This document shows positions 16,150-24,759 of a stretch of DNA of 64,000 nucleotides, piece by piece. A program made the position numbers and the translations under genes. Location: NCBI GenBank assembly GCA_009782515.1, contig WRIY01000001.1:1-64000 (forward strand), written 5' to 3'. Numbering within the stretch: the stretch's first letter is position 1; each line of letters starts with the position of its first letter. Under the pieces are notes generated by a model, which made no database searches, had not been told where the DNA came from, and saw only the letters and a list, made by a program, of their open reading frames with translations. The stretch is from Eubacteriaceae bacterium. Its GTDB lineage: Bacteria; Bacillota; Clostridia; Eubacteriales; Anaerofustaceae.

Positions 16150-16830
16150 ATGGCGACATACAGCTTAAAGGCTGACGGCAATAAAAAACTGTCAACCCAC
16201 TTCACAGTTAAAGACTTTGCGTGCCCCGGCACAGACAAGGTTATGGTAACAACAGAGCTGGTCAATATGGTCGAAAAAGTAGTTTTTTCATATCTTGGCG
16301 CTGACAAGATAACTATTAATGACGGCTACCGCTCACCTGAATATAACAAGAAAATCGGTGGCTCCACCACTTCGCAGCACCTTACAGGCAATGCCCTGGA
16401 TTTCTCTTGCCAAAAGAACGGCAAGAAGTTCCCGGCTAGCATGGTCTGTGAAGCAGCTCAGGTAAATGGCGTAAAGGGAATAGAGTGGATAAGCTCCACA
16501 GCGCTGCATCTGGACACAAGAACATCAAAGTGGTTCTCTTTGCAGGGCGCTCCAGACAAAAACGGCAACAGGACGTATAAGACAATCAACGACTTCTTTG
16601 ACTTCTTTAGCCATGTCAAAGCAGCAGGAAGCAGCTTGCCAACACTAATGCAAAAAGACTCCGGCCTTTATGTCCTCAGGCTCCAGCTGGCACTCGGATC
16701 GCTTGACGCTGACGGGGAATTCGGGCCAAAAACCAAGACGGCCGTAATGGATTACCAAAAGTCAAAAGGCCTTGTTGTTGACGGCATTGTCGGCAAGAAC
16801 ACTTGGGCGTCTCTTAAAGTAACAAATTAG
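16150..16830 (+). CDS. M15-type peptidase with peptidoglycan-binding domain
   Basis: A 226-residue protein. Residues 1-140 match Peptidase_M15_3 (INDGYRSPEYNKKIGG, then SQHLTGNALDF carrying zinc-ligand-type His and Asp, later ALHLDTR). Residues about 160-226 are a PG_binding_1 repeat (LRLQLALGSLDADGEFGPKT, IVGKNTWASL). I start at 16150 because AGAGAGG precedes it; the longer frame to 16126 has none. There is no signal peptide, which fits a phage-type endolysin or a protein released by lysis or acting in sporulation. It cleaves peptide stems of the cell wall. No phage genes are adjacent. Confidence 0.86.
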   Translation: MATYSLKADGNKKLSTHFTVKDFACPGTDKVMVTTELVNMVEKVVFSYLGADKITINDGYRSPEYNKKIGGSTTSQHLTGNALDFSCQKNGKKFPASMVCEAAQVNGVKGIEWISSTALHLDTRTSKWFSLQGAPDKNGNRTYKTINDFFDFFSHVKAAGSSLPTLMQKDSGLYVLRLQLALGSLDADGEFGPKTKTAVMDYQKSKGLVVDGIVGKNTWASLKVTN

Positions 16831-17204
16831 CTGGAGTGGGAATGCGTGCATTCCTCTTCGCTTGCACAGCCTTCACAGGAACCGCTGTCGCAGCCGCAGC
16901 CGCAGCCGCTGCTTGAAGCAATAAGTGCCAAAGCTTCGCCAGCAGTACCGGACTGGCCGGCTAAAATTGCAATAGATCGCATCATATATGGCAGGCGGCT
17001 TGCCTTGTCCATTGAGCCGACAACCAAAGCGGCAACTGACATCTTGGATAGAGCCTTTGCAATAGTGTCAGCATCAGAACCAGCCTCAAGAGCCAGAATA
17101 TGGGTGATGGCATTGTCTTCTGAGATGTCATAAATACTGAATTTTTCAGCGTTCCTATAACTATCGGCGATTAAATCGCCGGTTATTGCTAATGATAAGC
17201 GCAT
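16827..17204 (-). CDS. NifX/NifB-type dinitrogenase cofactor family protein with Cys-rich tail
   Basis: A 125-residue protein: a NifX/NafY-like fold (LAITGDLIADSY, FSIYDI, then a central helix and VVGSM) followed by a cysteine/histidine-rich tail with CGCGC, C-E-G-C and HSH. The fold carries iron-molybdenum precursors in nitrogen fixers but is widespread in anaerobes that do not fix nitrogen. The tail suggests metal or cluster handling. It converges with the M15 gene and overlaps its stop by four bases. No nif gene is nearby. Confidence 0.78.
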   Translation of the reverse strand: MRLSLAITGDLIADSYRNAEKFSIYDISEDNAITHILALEAGSDADTIAKALSKMSVAALVVGSMDKASRLPYMMRSIAILAGQSGTAGEALALIASSSGCGCGCDSGSCEGCASEEECTHSHSS

Positions 17205-17229
17205 GCTAAACCTCGCTTGCCTAAAATGT

Positions 17230-17262
17230 GCCAGCTGCCTGTATCATGGCAGCTGGCTTTTT
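17230..17262 (+). terminator. Intrinsic terminator upstream of the NifX-like gene
   Basis: GCCAGCTGCC (17230-17239), an 8-base loop, GGCAGCTGGC (17248-17257) and five T. The U run is on the plus strand, so it would end transcripts reading from the M15 gene antisense through the NifX-like gene. On the minus strand it may weakly end the SDR transcript. Confidence 0.75.
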
Positions 17263-17418
17263 CCTTTGCATCTCCGGGCATTGGCTTGGAGTTGCATTTA
17301 TTATACCATTAGCCGCCTGCTGTTTTAGCAGCGCCAAACAATAAAGCGTGCCATATGGCTAGCTGCAAGCCCTCTTTCCAATAAGCTTTCTTCAGGCGCT
17401 AAACAGCCTTAAGGCTGT

Positions 17419-18270
17419 TTACAAAGCCTGCTCAGCCTCTATCTTTTCCTTCTCGCTCAAATAATGCTTTTTGTATGCATACTTAAGGAGCTTTTCGTAG
17501 AAAGAGTCACTTATCCTAAATGCCCACCACAAAAGCCGCGTGAAGACATCGATAACCATAATAGGCCTATTTCTGGGCAGCCTTTTAAGCACCTTTTCTG
17601 CCAGCCCGTCAGCTGTGATGGCCGGAAGCCTGCCAATTGAGCGCTTGTACAGCTCCTGCTCAATCTCGTCTTCCCCTGCCCTTTCAAGCATAGGCGTTTT
17701 TATCATCGACATGCAAACAGCGGTAGCCCTGATGCCGAACCTTTCAGCTTCCACCCTTAAGCTAAGCGTATACCCGTTTATGCCAAATTTGGAGGCTGAA
17801 TAGTTAGTCCCCCAAAGGGAAGGAGTTATGCCACTTAGAGACGACATGTTTACGATATAGCCGCTGCCTTTTTCGCGCATAACTTCGTATGCGTAATGCG
17901 AGCCGTACACAGCCCCCATAAGGTTGATAGATATAAGCTTGTCCCACATGGGGATGTCTATGAATCTTTCATCTTTTATGTAGGCAACTGCAGCAACGTT
18001 AAACATATAGTCAAGCTGGCCCCACTTTTCGTAAATGCCGAATACCAGTGTTTTGACAGCCTCTGAATTGCTAACATCAACCTCATAGCCTTCCACAATG
18101 CAGCCAGGGGCAATTTCTTGCGCCATTTTAACGGTTTCCTGCATTGTTTCATAATTTATGTCGGCGCCTGCCACTAATGCCCCTTTTTTCACAAGGGCCA
18201 GCACCAATGCGCGGCCTATCCCTGATCCCGCTCCTGTGACAATAGCAGTTTTTGATGCATAGATACTCAT
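17419..18270 (-). CDS. Short-chain dehydrogenase/reductase
   Basis: A 283-residue classical SDR. The cofactor motif TGAGSGIG is at residues 12-19, an acidic residue in GADINY suggests NAD preference, the NNAG equivalent is N-V-A-A, and the catalytic set is Ser in NMSSLSG, Tyr and Lys in YSASK. A C-terminal extension with hydrophobic/aromatic stretches (LLWWAFRISDSFYEKLLKY) exceeds the usual 250 residues and may touch the membrane. The substrate is unknown. Monocistronic. Confidence 0.88.
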   Translation of the reverse strand: MSIYASKTAIVTGAGSGIGRALVLALVKKGALVAGADINYETMQETVKMAQEIAPGCIVEGYEVDVSNSEAVKTLVFGIYEKWGQLDYMFNVAAVAYIKDERFIDIPMWDKLISINLMGAVYGSHYAYEVMREKGSGYIVNMSSLSGITPSLWGTNYSASKFGINGYTLSLRVEAERFGIRATAVCMSMIKTPMLERAGEDEIEQELYKRSIGRLPAITADGLAEKVLKRLPRNRPIMVIDVFTRLLWWAFRISDSFYEKLLKYAYKKHYLSEKEKIEAEQAL

Positions 18271-18554
18271 ATAAAAAGCCTTTCTGTCTTAATATCATTA
18301 CATTGTAACCATATGCTAATAGTAATGCTTTGCATGCTGAAGGTCAAGAGCATAGGGCCTGCAATCGGCAATAAATAGGCAGGGGCAGGTATAAGCATGA
18401 AGGAAGCCATAAGCGCGCTATGGCTGGCTAAGCAGCATTTGCGCCGGCAATTAGGATATATTAAGCCATCTTTAACGAGCGCAAAGGCTGCATTGCAGCT
18501 TTCGGGCACAATGCACCGCTTGATTGCAGCTGTATATAGCATTAGAATAGACCC

Positions 18555-19268
18555 ATGAAACTCGTGTCGCAATCATCACTAAAGCTGTGCGCCATAATCG
18601 CTATGGCAATTAATCATACGAGCATTGTGCTGGGCTGGCTTCTGCCGAGATCTTTTGTAAAGTTCGGCTACTTTATCGGAGGCTTAACGTTTCCGATCAT
18701 GGCTTATATGGCATCAGAAGGGTTTAAAAAAACAAGAAGCAAGGAGAAGTACATTCTCAACCTGCTGGTGTTTTCCCTTATCTCAGTCTTTCCTTACTGG
18801 ATGTGCTTTAAGCGGCTTAACCTTAATGTTGGCTTTAGCATCCTATTGGGCGTAATAGCCCTGTACATTTGCGACAGGCTTGATGGCATCGCAGCAAAAG
18901 CCATATGCGTAGGGGCGCTTGCATTGCTAAGCAACGGCTGCGACTGGGGCTTTAAAGGCGTTGTGCTCATTTATGCAATGGGAGTTATAAAAAACGACAC
19001 CCTAAGGGCAGCGCTGCCCATTGCAGCCATGTTCCTATATACAGAAGGCTCCGCTTTGGCTGACTACTACAGCTCAGGAATACTGAATTCGTACACCGTG
19101 CCATATATGTTCGGGTGTTTGCTGGCAGTGCCGCTGCTGCTGATGTATAATGCTTCAGGCCAAAAAAGGGGCAGCATGCCAAAGCATCTTTTCTATGCAT
19201 TCTACCCGGGCCACCTGATCGCGCTGTACATTGCCTACCAAATTGCATTGTCATCTGCATTATCATAG
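18555..19268 (+). CDS. TraX-family membrane protein
   Basis: A 237-residue polytopic protein. The opening LKLCAIIAMAINHTSIVLGW, then FGYFIGGLTFPIMAYMASEGFKKT and a C-terminal YAFYPGHLIALY are hallmarks of the TraX family, named from F-pilin acetylation but common in chromosomes of Firmicutes with unknown substrates. These proteins resemble membrane acyltransferases. It starts a two-gene run with the CPBP protease 44 bases downstream. No conjugation genes are near, so a pilin role is unlikely. Confidence 0.85.
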   Translation: MKLVSQSSLKLCAIIAMAINHTSIVLGWLLPRSFVKFGYFIGGLTFPIMAYMASEGFKKTRSKEKYILNLLVFSLISVFPYWMCFKRLNLNVGFSILLGVIALYICDRLDGIAAKAICVGALALLSNGCDWGFKGVVLIYAMGVIKNDTLRAALPIAAMFLYTEGSALADYYSSGILNSYTVPYMFGCLLAVPLLLMYNASGQKRGSMPKHLFYAFYPGHLIALYIAYQIALSSALS

Positions 19269-19311
19269 GATATCCGAATATACTTAGGTATCAAGCTTTT
19301 GGAGGCATAAT

Positions 19312-20190
19312 ATGGCAAAGCGGTTTTTTTGCTCAAGAAACGGCAATCTTAAGCCTGCTCTACAGATAGTGGCGCTTCTTGCCGCTATTCAGGCAGCGAG
19401 CTTTTTATTCTGGTTTGTTTATGCACTGCTCGGCTTTAGCCTTAACAATAATCCGATTGCTGCCAACATGCTTTTGTATGTTGCGCTCTCAGCGGTTGTA
19501 TGGCTATTGTTCACCAAGTTAAACAGGGCTGATGCATCTGCCATTGGATTTGCCTCCGGAATAAACAGGCTCTGGGAGGGCTTTGGCCTGGGGTTTGCTG
19601 CGATAACTTTGAATGCTGCGCTGCTATATGCTTTTGGAGGCATAAAGCCTGTTTCTGTAACATTTGACGCCGGCATTTTTTTAATGTTTGCCTACTTTCT
19701 GCTTGTTGCCCTATTTGAAGAGGCGATGAGCAGGGGATATATCCAGAATGCCTTATACATAAGCACTAACAAGCCTATATCTGCTATTTGCGCCTCAGCG
19801 GCTTTCAGCATGCTGCATTTTTTCAACCCAAGCTACAGCATTCTTGCAGCAGCCAACATTTTTCTTGTTGGCATAGCATTCTCAATGATGGCGTTTAAAA
19901 CAGGAAGCTTATATGCCCCCATAGGCTTTCATTGGTCTTGGAACTTTTTTCAAGGAAATATTTATGGAATTCCCGTCAGCGGCCTTTCCTCGCAAGTTAC
20001 GCTTATAACAACTCAGCGGGTGCATGACAGCATTTTCAATGGCGGAAGCTTTGGAGCTGAAGGTGGCCTCTTTTGCACTCTGGCTATTGCATGCACGATT
20101 TTATATATCGCTGTGTTTATGAAAGAAGGCCCTGCCAACGGGGAGCTTGAACGGCTAAAGCGCGAAAATACCCCTAATCCCGCTGTTTAA
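19312..20190 (+). CDS. CPBP-family intramembrane metalloprotease
   Basis: A 292-residue protein with about eight membrane segments and the three CPBP (Abi/CAAX-like) motifs: EEAMSRGYIQN (Glu136, Glu137, Arg141), FSMLHFFNP, and GFHWSWNFFQG. Members cleave membrane peptides or process prenylated or bacteriocin-like substrates. TTGGAGGC precedes the ATG. It follows the TraX gene, likely in the same transcript, and is followed by a strong terminator. Substrate unknown. Confidence 0.88.
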   Translation: MAKRFFCSRNGNLKPALQIVALLAAIQAASFLFWFVYALLGFSLNNNPIAANMLLYVALSAVVWLLFTKLNRADASAIGFASGINRLWEGFGLGFAAITLNAALLYAFGGIKPVSVTFDAGIFLMFAYFLLVALFEEAMSRGYIQNALYISTNKPISAICASAAFSMLHFFNPSYSILAAANIFLVGIAFSMMAFKTGSLYAPIGFHWSWNFFQGNIYGIPVSGLSSQVTLITTQRVHDSIFNGGSFGAEGGLFCTLAIACTILYIAVFMKEGPANGELERLKRENTPNPAV

Positions 20191-20204
20191 GCCAAAAAAA
20201 TAGC

Positions 20205-20261
20205 GCCTGCCTGAAGCTGCCAAGCCATTTGGCTTGCATGTTTTTTCAGCAGGCTTTTTTT
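20205..20261 (+). terminator. Intrinsic terminator after the CPBP gene
   Basis: Outer arms GCCTGC (20205-20210) and GCAGGC (20249-20254), with inner CAAGCC/GGCTTG pairing, followed by seven T. Confidence 0.8.
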
Positions 20262-20428
20262 GGTTGTGCCACAATCGGCAAGCGTGATTGTTTTCGCTAT
20301 ATTTATGTTTGATCTCTGCTGCCAAATCTGCCTCGAAACAGTAGCATCATAGCTATTGCCCAAATAATATACACTATACAGCATAATTTATTGCGAAAAA
20401 AACTACATAAAAAAGGAAGTGCAAATAT

Positions 20429-21637
20429 ATGTCATTACCAGAATTCCCGACAATGCCAGATAACGTTGGCTTTGATGATATAGTGTCTGAAATACTTACT
20501 TCGATAGCAATGGAAGAGATCGGGCTAAGCCACATTCTAAATGCAGAGGGGGAAAAACTGCAGTATGTGCTTGGCACAGCGGATGGCGAGAATATCGCGG
20601 TAAAACCGTCTATTGAAGAAATCCTGGAAGTTAATGAGGCTGTCAGGGGAACAATCGCTGCTGTCTCAATGAACCAAATTTTCCTTTATGACAAACTGTC
20701 AAGCGTGCTAAAGGCTTTTAAAGTTTGGGGAGAGGGCCCAAAAACGCCTGGCTCGAAAGCCTATTTGACAGTGACTAAGAAGGATAGGGCAACGGGCGAG
20801 CCCATAAGCGGCACTACTTTTGGGCTGCGGCCTAAAGGAGCCTCCAGTGGCGGGCCTCAGGCTGTGACAAATTCTGCAGGCATAGCCACCTTTAGCAACA
20901 TTCCGATAGGCGAGTACACATTTTTGGAAGAGACGCCTAACAGCGAATATCAACATAACGGAACCGAATATAAAGTTATCGTTGACTCAGCAGGAAATGT
21001 TACAATCGAAGGCGTTGCCAAAAATAGCATCCAACTTGACAACGTAAAAAAACTTTCCATGGCTATAGAAATTATCGACAGAATTCACCGCGATTATATC
21101 AATAATACGGAAATGCGGTTGCGCCCAATAGATACCGGAAGGGCAATGGGAAGCGAAGGCATTCTTTTAACTAGCGATGAAAATGGATTGATATACGCTG
21201 ATGGCCTCGAAGCCAGAATCTATGAGCTTTTAGAGGAAACGCCGGCTCCAAACTTCCAGCCAAATGATGAAATCTACGAAGTAGTAGTTGACCAGTCAGG
21301 CCATGTCACAATCAATGGTGAAAGCACTCTTGGCTTTGTTATTGAGAACACACCGCACACAGTTACACTGCATATTCCAGAAGACTCTGACTTTGGAGAG
21401 GCAGACAGCCTGGAGCTCTTTGCAAATAAAAATGGCTTTACAATTCCAGACAACCCCTTTGATTTAAATGATGGTTATGTGTTTGCCAGTTGGAATACTA
21501 TGGCTAACGGTCAAGGGGAGCAATTCAATGTAGGGGATTCGATCAATCTGCTAACAGCAAACAAGGATCTGTACCTGATAGCCAATGAAACCGGTGGGGG
21601 TCCAGAAGTGGGAGGCAGATACGGCCTGATAAGGTAA
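20429..21637 (+). CDS. Spore-surface-like protein with SpaA/Cna-B and repeat domains
   Basis: 402 residues, no signal peptide, no wall-sorting signal. Residues about 15-70 (ILTSIAMEEIGLSHILNAEG, then EKLQYVLG) match the short N-terminal region common to exosporium or collagen-like spore-surface proteins of Clostridia. Next come two SpaA-like beta domains (about 115-210 and 220-310, each with a segment like YTFLEETP or YELLEETP), then an InlB/Flg_new-type repeat with YVFASWNTMANGQGEQF near 350-372. Such modules form stiff surface fibres. Delivery to the spore surface from the mother cell would explain the missing signal. AAGGAAG precedes the ATG and a CATAATTTA element lies at 20382. Confidence 0.72.
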   Translation: MSLPEFPTMPDNVGFDDIVSEILTSIAMEEIGLSHILNAEGEKLQYVLGTADGENIAVKPSIEEILEVNEAVRGTIAAVSMNQIFLYDKLSSVLKAFKVWGEGPKTPGSKAYLTVTKKDRATGEPISGTTFGLRPKGASSGGPQAVTNSAGIATFSNIPIGEYTFLEETPNSEYQHNGTEYKVIVDSAGNVTIEGVAKNSIQLDNVKKLSMAIEIIDRIHRDYINNTEMRLRPIDTGRAMGSEGILLTSDENGLIYADGLEARIYELLEETPAPNFQPNDEIYEVVVDQSGHVTINGESTLGFVIENTPHTVTLHIPEDSDFGEADSLELFANKNGFTIPDNPFDLNDGYVFASWNTMANGQGEQFNVGDSINLLTANKDLYLIANETGGGPEVGGRYGLIR

Positions 21638-21690
21638 TATAAGTTTTCCGAAGATACTAAATATCATCATCTTACATAACAGCAATATAC

Positions 21691-21723
21691 AAAGGGCTTG
21701 CTGCACGCGCTGCAAGCCCTTTT
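21691..21723 (+). terminator. Intrinsic terminator
   Basis: AAGGGCTTGC pairs with GCAAGCCCTT, followed by a short T run. It ends the transcript of the SpaA-domain gene. Confidence 0.8.
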
Positions 21724-21902
21724 GCATCCCAGCTTAAACTCGCGTGTTTATGAATAAAGGGTGAGTGCAATGTTTGCTTATATCCGGGTCTAAACTAATT
21801 GCAAACCATTGGAAGCAATTTCACAGGCGCACTGTATCTGGCCATCTATTATGGCAGCAAAAGGAAAGAATTACCCTGTTTTGCCGTTTTGCCGCCCACT
21901 CC

Positions 21903-21931
21903 TTGACATCTGAATAAGCGTATGTTAATAT
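21903..21931 (+). promoter_or_regulatory. Promoter of the Leu T-box operon
   Basis: TTGACA (21903-21908, perfect -35), a 17-base spacer and TAATAT (21926-21931). The start would be near 21938, just ahead of stem I. Confidence 0.68.
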
Positions 21932-21937
21932 TCATGC

Positions 21938-22216
21938 AAATCAAAAGCTGTGAAGGGAACATGCACACCAGGCTGTTAGCGCCCTAGAGAGCTGCCGGAT
22001 GCTGAAAAGGCAGCGCGCGAAACCATGTGCGCCTCATCCCGGAGCTTCCGGCGTGAAATTGCCAGTAATGCCGGACGGACTTCCTCCCGTTACCAGAAGG
22101 ATAGCATTGCTAGATGCGATATGAGTGGGGGCATTCTGCCCCAAATAGAGTGGTACCGCGGAGCATTTTCGGCTTCGCCTCTTGTTAAGCAAGAGGCGGG
22201 GCCTTTTGGTTTATAA
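21938..22216 (+). promoter_or_regulatory. T-box leader, leucine specifier (CTC)
   Basis: The T-box core AGAGTGGTACCGCGG is at 22147-22161. A terminator follows: CGCCTCTTG (22176-22184) with CAAGAGGCG (22190-22198) and a U-rich end. Stem I begins AGAGAGCTGCCGG. The specifier loop reads CTC (22033-22035) followed by ATCCCGGAGC, the usual context, so it senses uncharged tRNA-Leu. It stands 10 bases from the first gene of an operon that also encodes LeuA, which independently supports leucine. Confidence 0.9.
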
Positions 22217-22225
22217 GGAGAAAAT

Positions 22226-24757
22226 ATGAAGATTAGCTTTTCAACCCTGGCGCTTCCGGAAGCAAGCTGGGAAGACATAACGTCAATGGCATCGGATCTG
22301 TCCTTTGATGGCATTGAGGTCCGTGGCCTTGGCAGCGATATATTTGCATATGCCGCCAGGCCCTTTACAAAGGAGCAGGCCCCGATAACGCTGGAAAAGC
22401 TTAAGGCGCTCAATCTGGCTATTTCATGCTTCTCATCCAACTGCTGTGTAGCTGACAAGGGCAAAGCAGCCAAGAATCGGGAAGAGATAAAAGCTTATAT
22501 TGATCTGGCATCAAGCTTTAACACGGAATTTGTGCGCATTCTTGCTGATGGCACTATATTCCCTGAAAAAGAAATCGACGATGGTTTCGTAGTTTCAGAG
22601 CTAAAGCATCTGTCAAAATACGCTGAAGAAAAGGGCGTAACCCTGCTGGTTGAGACAAATGGCGCTTATGCGGACACTTTAAGGCTTAGGCATTTGTTGG
22701 AAGAAGTCGCATCAGATCATGTTGCAGCGTTATGGGATATGCACCATCCATATTCAGTCAACGGGGAAAGCCCGCAGGAAAGCATAGAAAACCTCGGTGC
22801 ATTCGTGAAATATACGCACCTTAAGGATTCAACTGTATCCGGCACTGACATCAGCTATTTGCCTCTCGGCGAAGGAAGCCTGCCTATAAATGAGCTGATG
22901 CAAGCTCTTTTATCGATAAACTACGAAGGCTATGTATGCTTTGAGTGGGTTAAGCGCTGGGCCGGCAATATTGAGGATGCAGGCGTTGTAGTGCCGCATT
23001 TCGCGAGCTACATGTCCAGGTATATAACAAGAATGGCTGCAAAAAGCGCGCTTTACGCGAACGAGCGGGGCACCGGCCATTATATCTGGGAGAAAGAATC
23101 CTTAATTGACCTCACATTTCCGCAGCTGCTGGATCGCGTAGTTGAGGAATTCCCTGACCAGCTCGCGTTTAAGTATATAACGCATGATTATACCAGGACA
23201 TACAGGCAATTCCGCGATGATGTTGACAGCTTTGCAAGGAGCCTTATAACCCTCGGCGTGAAGCGCGGCGACAAAGTTGCCATATGGGCGACAAACGTTC
23301 CGGAATGGTTCATATGCTTTTGGGCAGCTGTAAAAATAGGCGCTGTGCTTGTCACAATTAACACCGCCTATAAAGTCCACGAAGCCGAATACCTGCTCCG
23401 GCAGTCAGACACCCACACCTTAATCATGGAAGACGGCTACAAAGACTCAGACTATATTGCCATTATGCAAAAACTGCTGCCGGAGCTTGAAGGCCATGAT
23501 CCCGGCGAGCCAATACACTCGGCAAAGCTGCCGTTTTTGCGCCATGTTATAACTATAGGCAAAGAAGTAAGCGGATGCATCCATTGGGGCAGCCTCGGGC
23601 AGCTTGCTGAGCAGACCCCAATAGAAGCTGTATACCAAAGGGCCGCTATGATCTCAAGGCACGATGTGTGCAACATGCAGTATACATCCGGCACAACCGG
23701 CTTTCCCAAGGGTGTTATGCTCACCCACTACAACATTGTAAACAACGGAAAAAACATCGGGGATCGCATGGATTTGTCAACAGCGGACAACTACCTTATA
23801 CAGGTTCCGATGTTTCACTGCTTTGGCATGGTGCTGTCAATGACAGCTTCGGTATCGCATGGGGCAACAATGTCGCCAATACCGTACTTTTCGCCAAAGC
23901 TGGCGCTTAGCGCGATAAACAGCGAAAAGATAACCGCTGTAAACGGAGTGCCAACCATGTTTATAGCAATGCTTGGGCACGAAGACTTTGCAGCTACTGA
24001 TTTCTCTTCGCTGAGGACAGGGATAATGGCAGGCAGCCCATGCCCGGTAAAGGTTATGCAGGATGTTATTGACAAGATGAACATGAAGGAAATCACAATA
24101 GTGTTTGGCCAGACTGAATCATCCCCCGGATGCACAATGTCGCTGGCAACAGACTCCATTGAAGTAAAGGTAAACACTGTTGGAAAGCCCCTGCCGGAGA
24201 TAGAGTGCAAAATCGTAGACATGGCTACCGGCAAAGACCTGGAAGATGGCATGCCTGGCGAATTCGCAGTAAAAGGCTATAACATCATGAAAGGCTACTA
24301 TAAAATGCCGGCAGCCACATCCAATGCAATTGATTCAGAAGGCTGGCTGCATACAGGCGACATTGCAATTCGCCGGGCTGATGGCAACTTTAAAATAACA
24401 GGCAGAATAAAAGACATGATTATCAGAGGCGGAGAAAACATTTACCCCAAAGAGATCGAAGACTTCATCTACAACCACGAAAAAGTCTCTGACGTCCAGG
24501 TAATTGGCGTCCCTGACAAAAGCTATGGCGAAGAAGTCATGGCATGGGTAATCCTCAAGCAAGGCGAAAGCGCGACTGAAGAAGAGATAAAATCATATGT
24601 AACAGAGAATATGGCCCGCCACAAGACACCCAGGTATGTGCGCTTCGTGGATGAATTCCCGATGAACGCTGCCGGAAAAATACTTAAGTACAAGATGGTT
24701 GAGGACTCTATTGAGCTTCTTGGCCTACAGGATGCAAAAAATACTGAAACGGCGTAA
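22226..24757 (+). CDS. Fusion: sugar-isomerase-type TIM barrel + acyl-CoA synthetase
   Basis: An 843-residue fusion. Residues about 1-275 form an AP_endonuc_2 / xylose-isomerase-like TIM barrel with possible metal ligands (LLVETNG, LWDMHHP, THLKDS, CFEWVK). Residues about 285-835 are a complete acyl-CoA synthetase of the ANL superfamily: TSGTTGFPKG near 486-495, VFGQTESSPG, WLHTGD, GRIKDMIIRGGENIYP near 726, and the adenylation lysine in NAAGKILKYK near 815. It activates a carboxylic acid to its CoA ester. It leads a Leu T-box operon with leuA two bases downstream, so a branched or leucine-related acid is a likely substrate (inference). TAAGGAG precedes the ATG. The role of the barrel is unknown. 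Confidence 0.85.
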   Translation: MKISFSTLALPEASWEDITSMASDLSFDGIEVRGLGSDIFAYAARPFTKEQAPITLEKLKALNLAISCFSSNCCVADKGKAAKNREEIKAYIDLASSFNTEFVRILADGTIFPEKEIDDGFVVSELKHLSKYAEEKGVTLLVETNGAYADTLRLRHLLEEVASDHVAALWDMHHPYSVNGESPQESIENLGAFVKYTHLKDSTVSGTDISYLPLGEGSLPINELMQALLSINYEGYVCFEWVKRWAGNIEDAGVVVPHFASYMSRYITRMAAKSALYANERGTGHYIWEKESLIDLTFPQLLDRVVEEFPDQLAFKYITHDYTRTYRQFRDDVDSFARSLITLGVKRGDKVAIWATNVPEWFICFWAAVKIGAVLVTINTAYKVHEAEYLLRQSDTHTLIMEDGYKDSDYIAIMQKLLPELEGHDPGEPIHSAKLPFLRHVITIGKEVSGCIHWGSLGQLAEQTPIEAVYQRAAMISRHDVCNMQYTSGTTGFPKGVMLTHYNIVNNGKNIGDRMDLSTADNYLIQVPMFHCFGMVLSMTASVSHGATMSPIPYFSPKLALSAINSEKITAVNGVPTMFIAMLGHEDFAATDFSSLRTGIMAGSPCPVKVMQDVIDKMNMKEITIVFGQTESSPGCTMSLATDSIEVKVNTVGKPLPEIECKIVDMATGKDLEDGMPGEFAVKGYNIMKGYYKMPAATSNAIDSEGWLHTGDIAIRRADGNFKITGRIKDMIIRGGENIYPKEIEDFIYNHEKVSDVQVIGVPDKSYGEEVMAWVILKQGESATEEEIKSYVTENMARHKTPRYVRFVDEFPMNAAGKILKYKMVEDSIELLGLQDAKNTETA

Positions 24758-24759
24758 CC

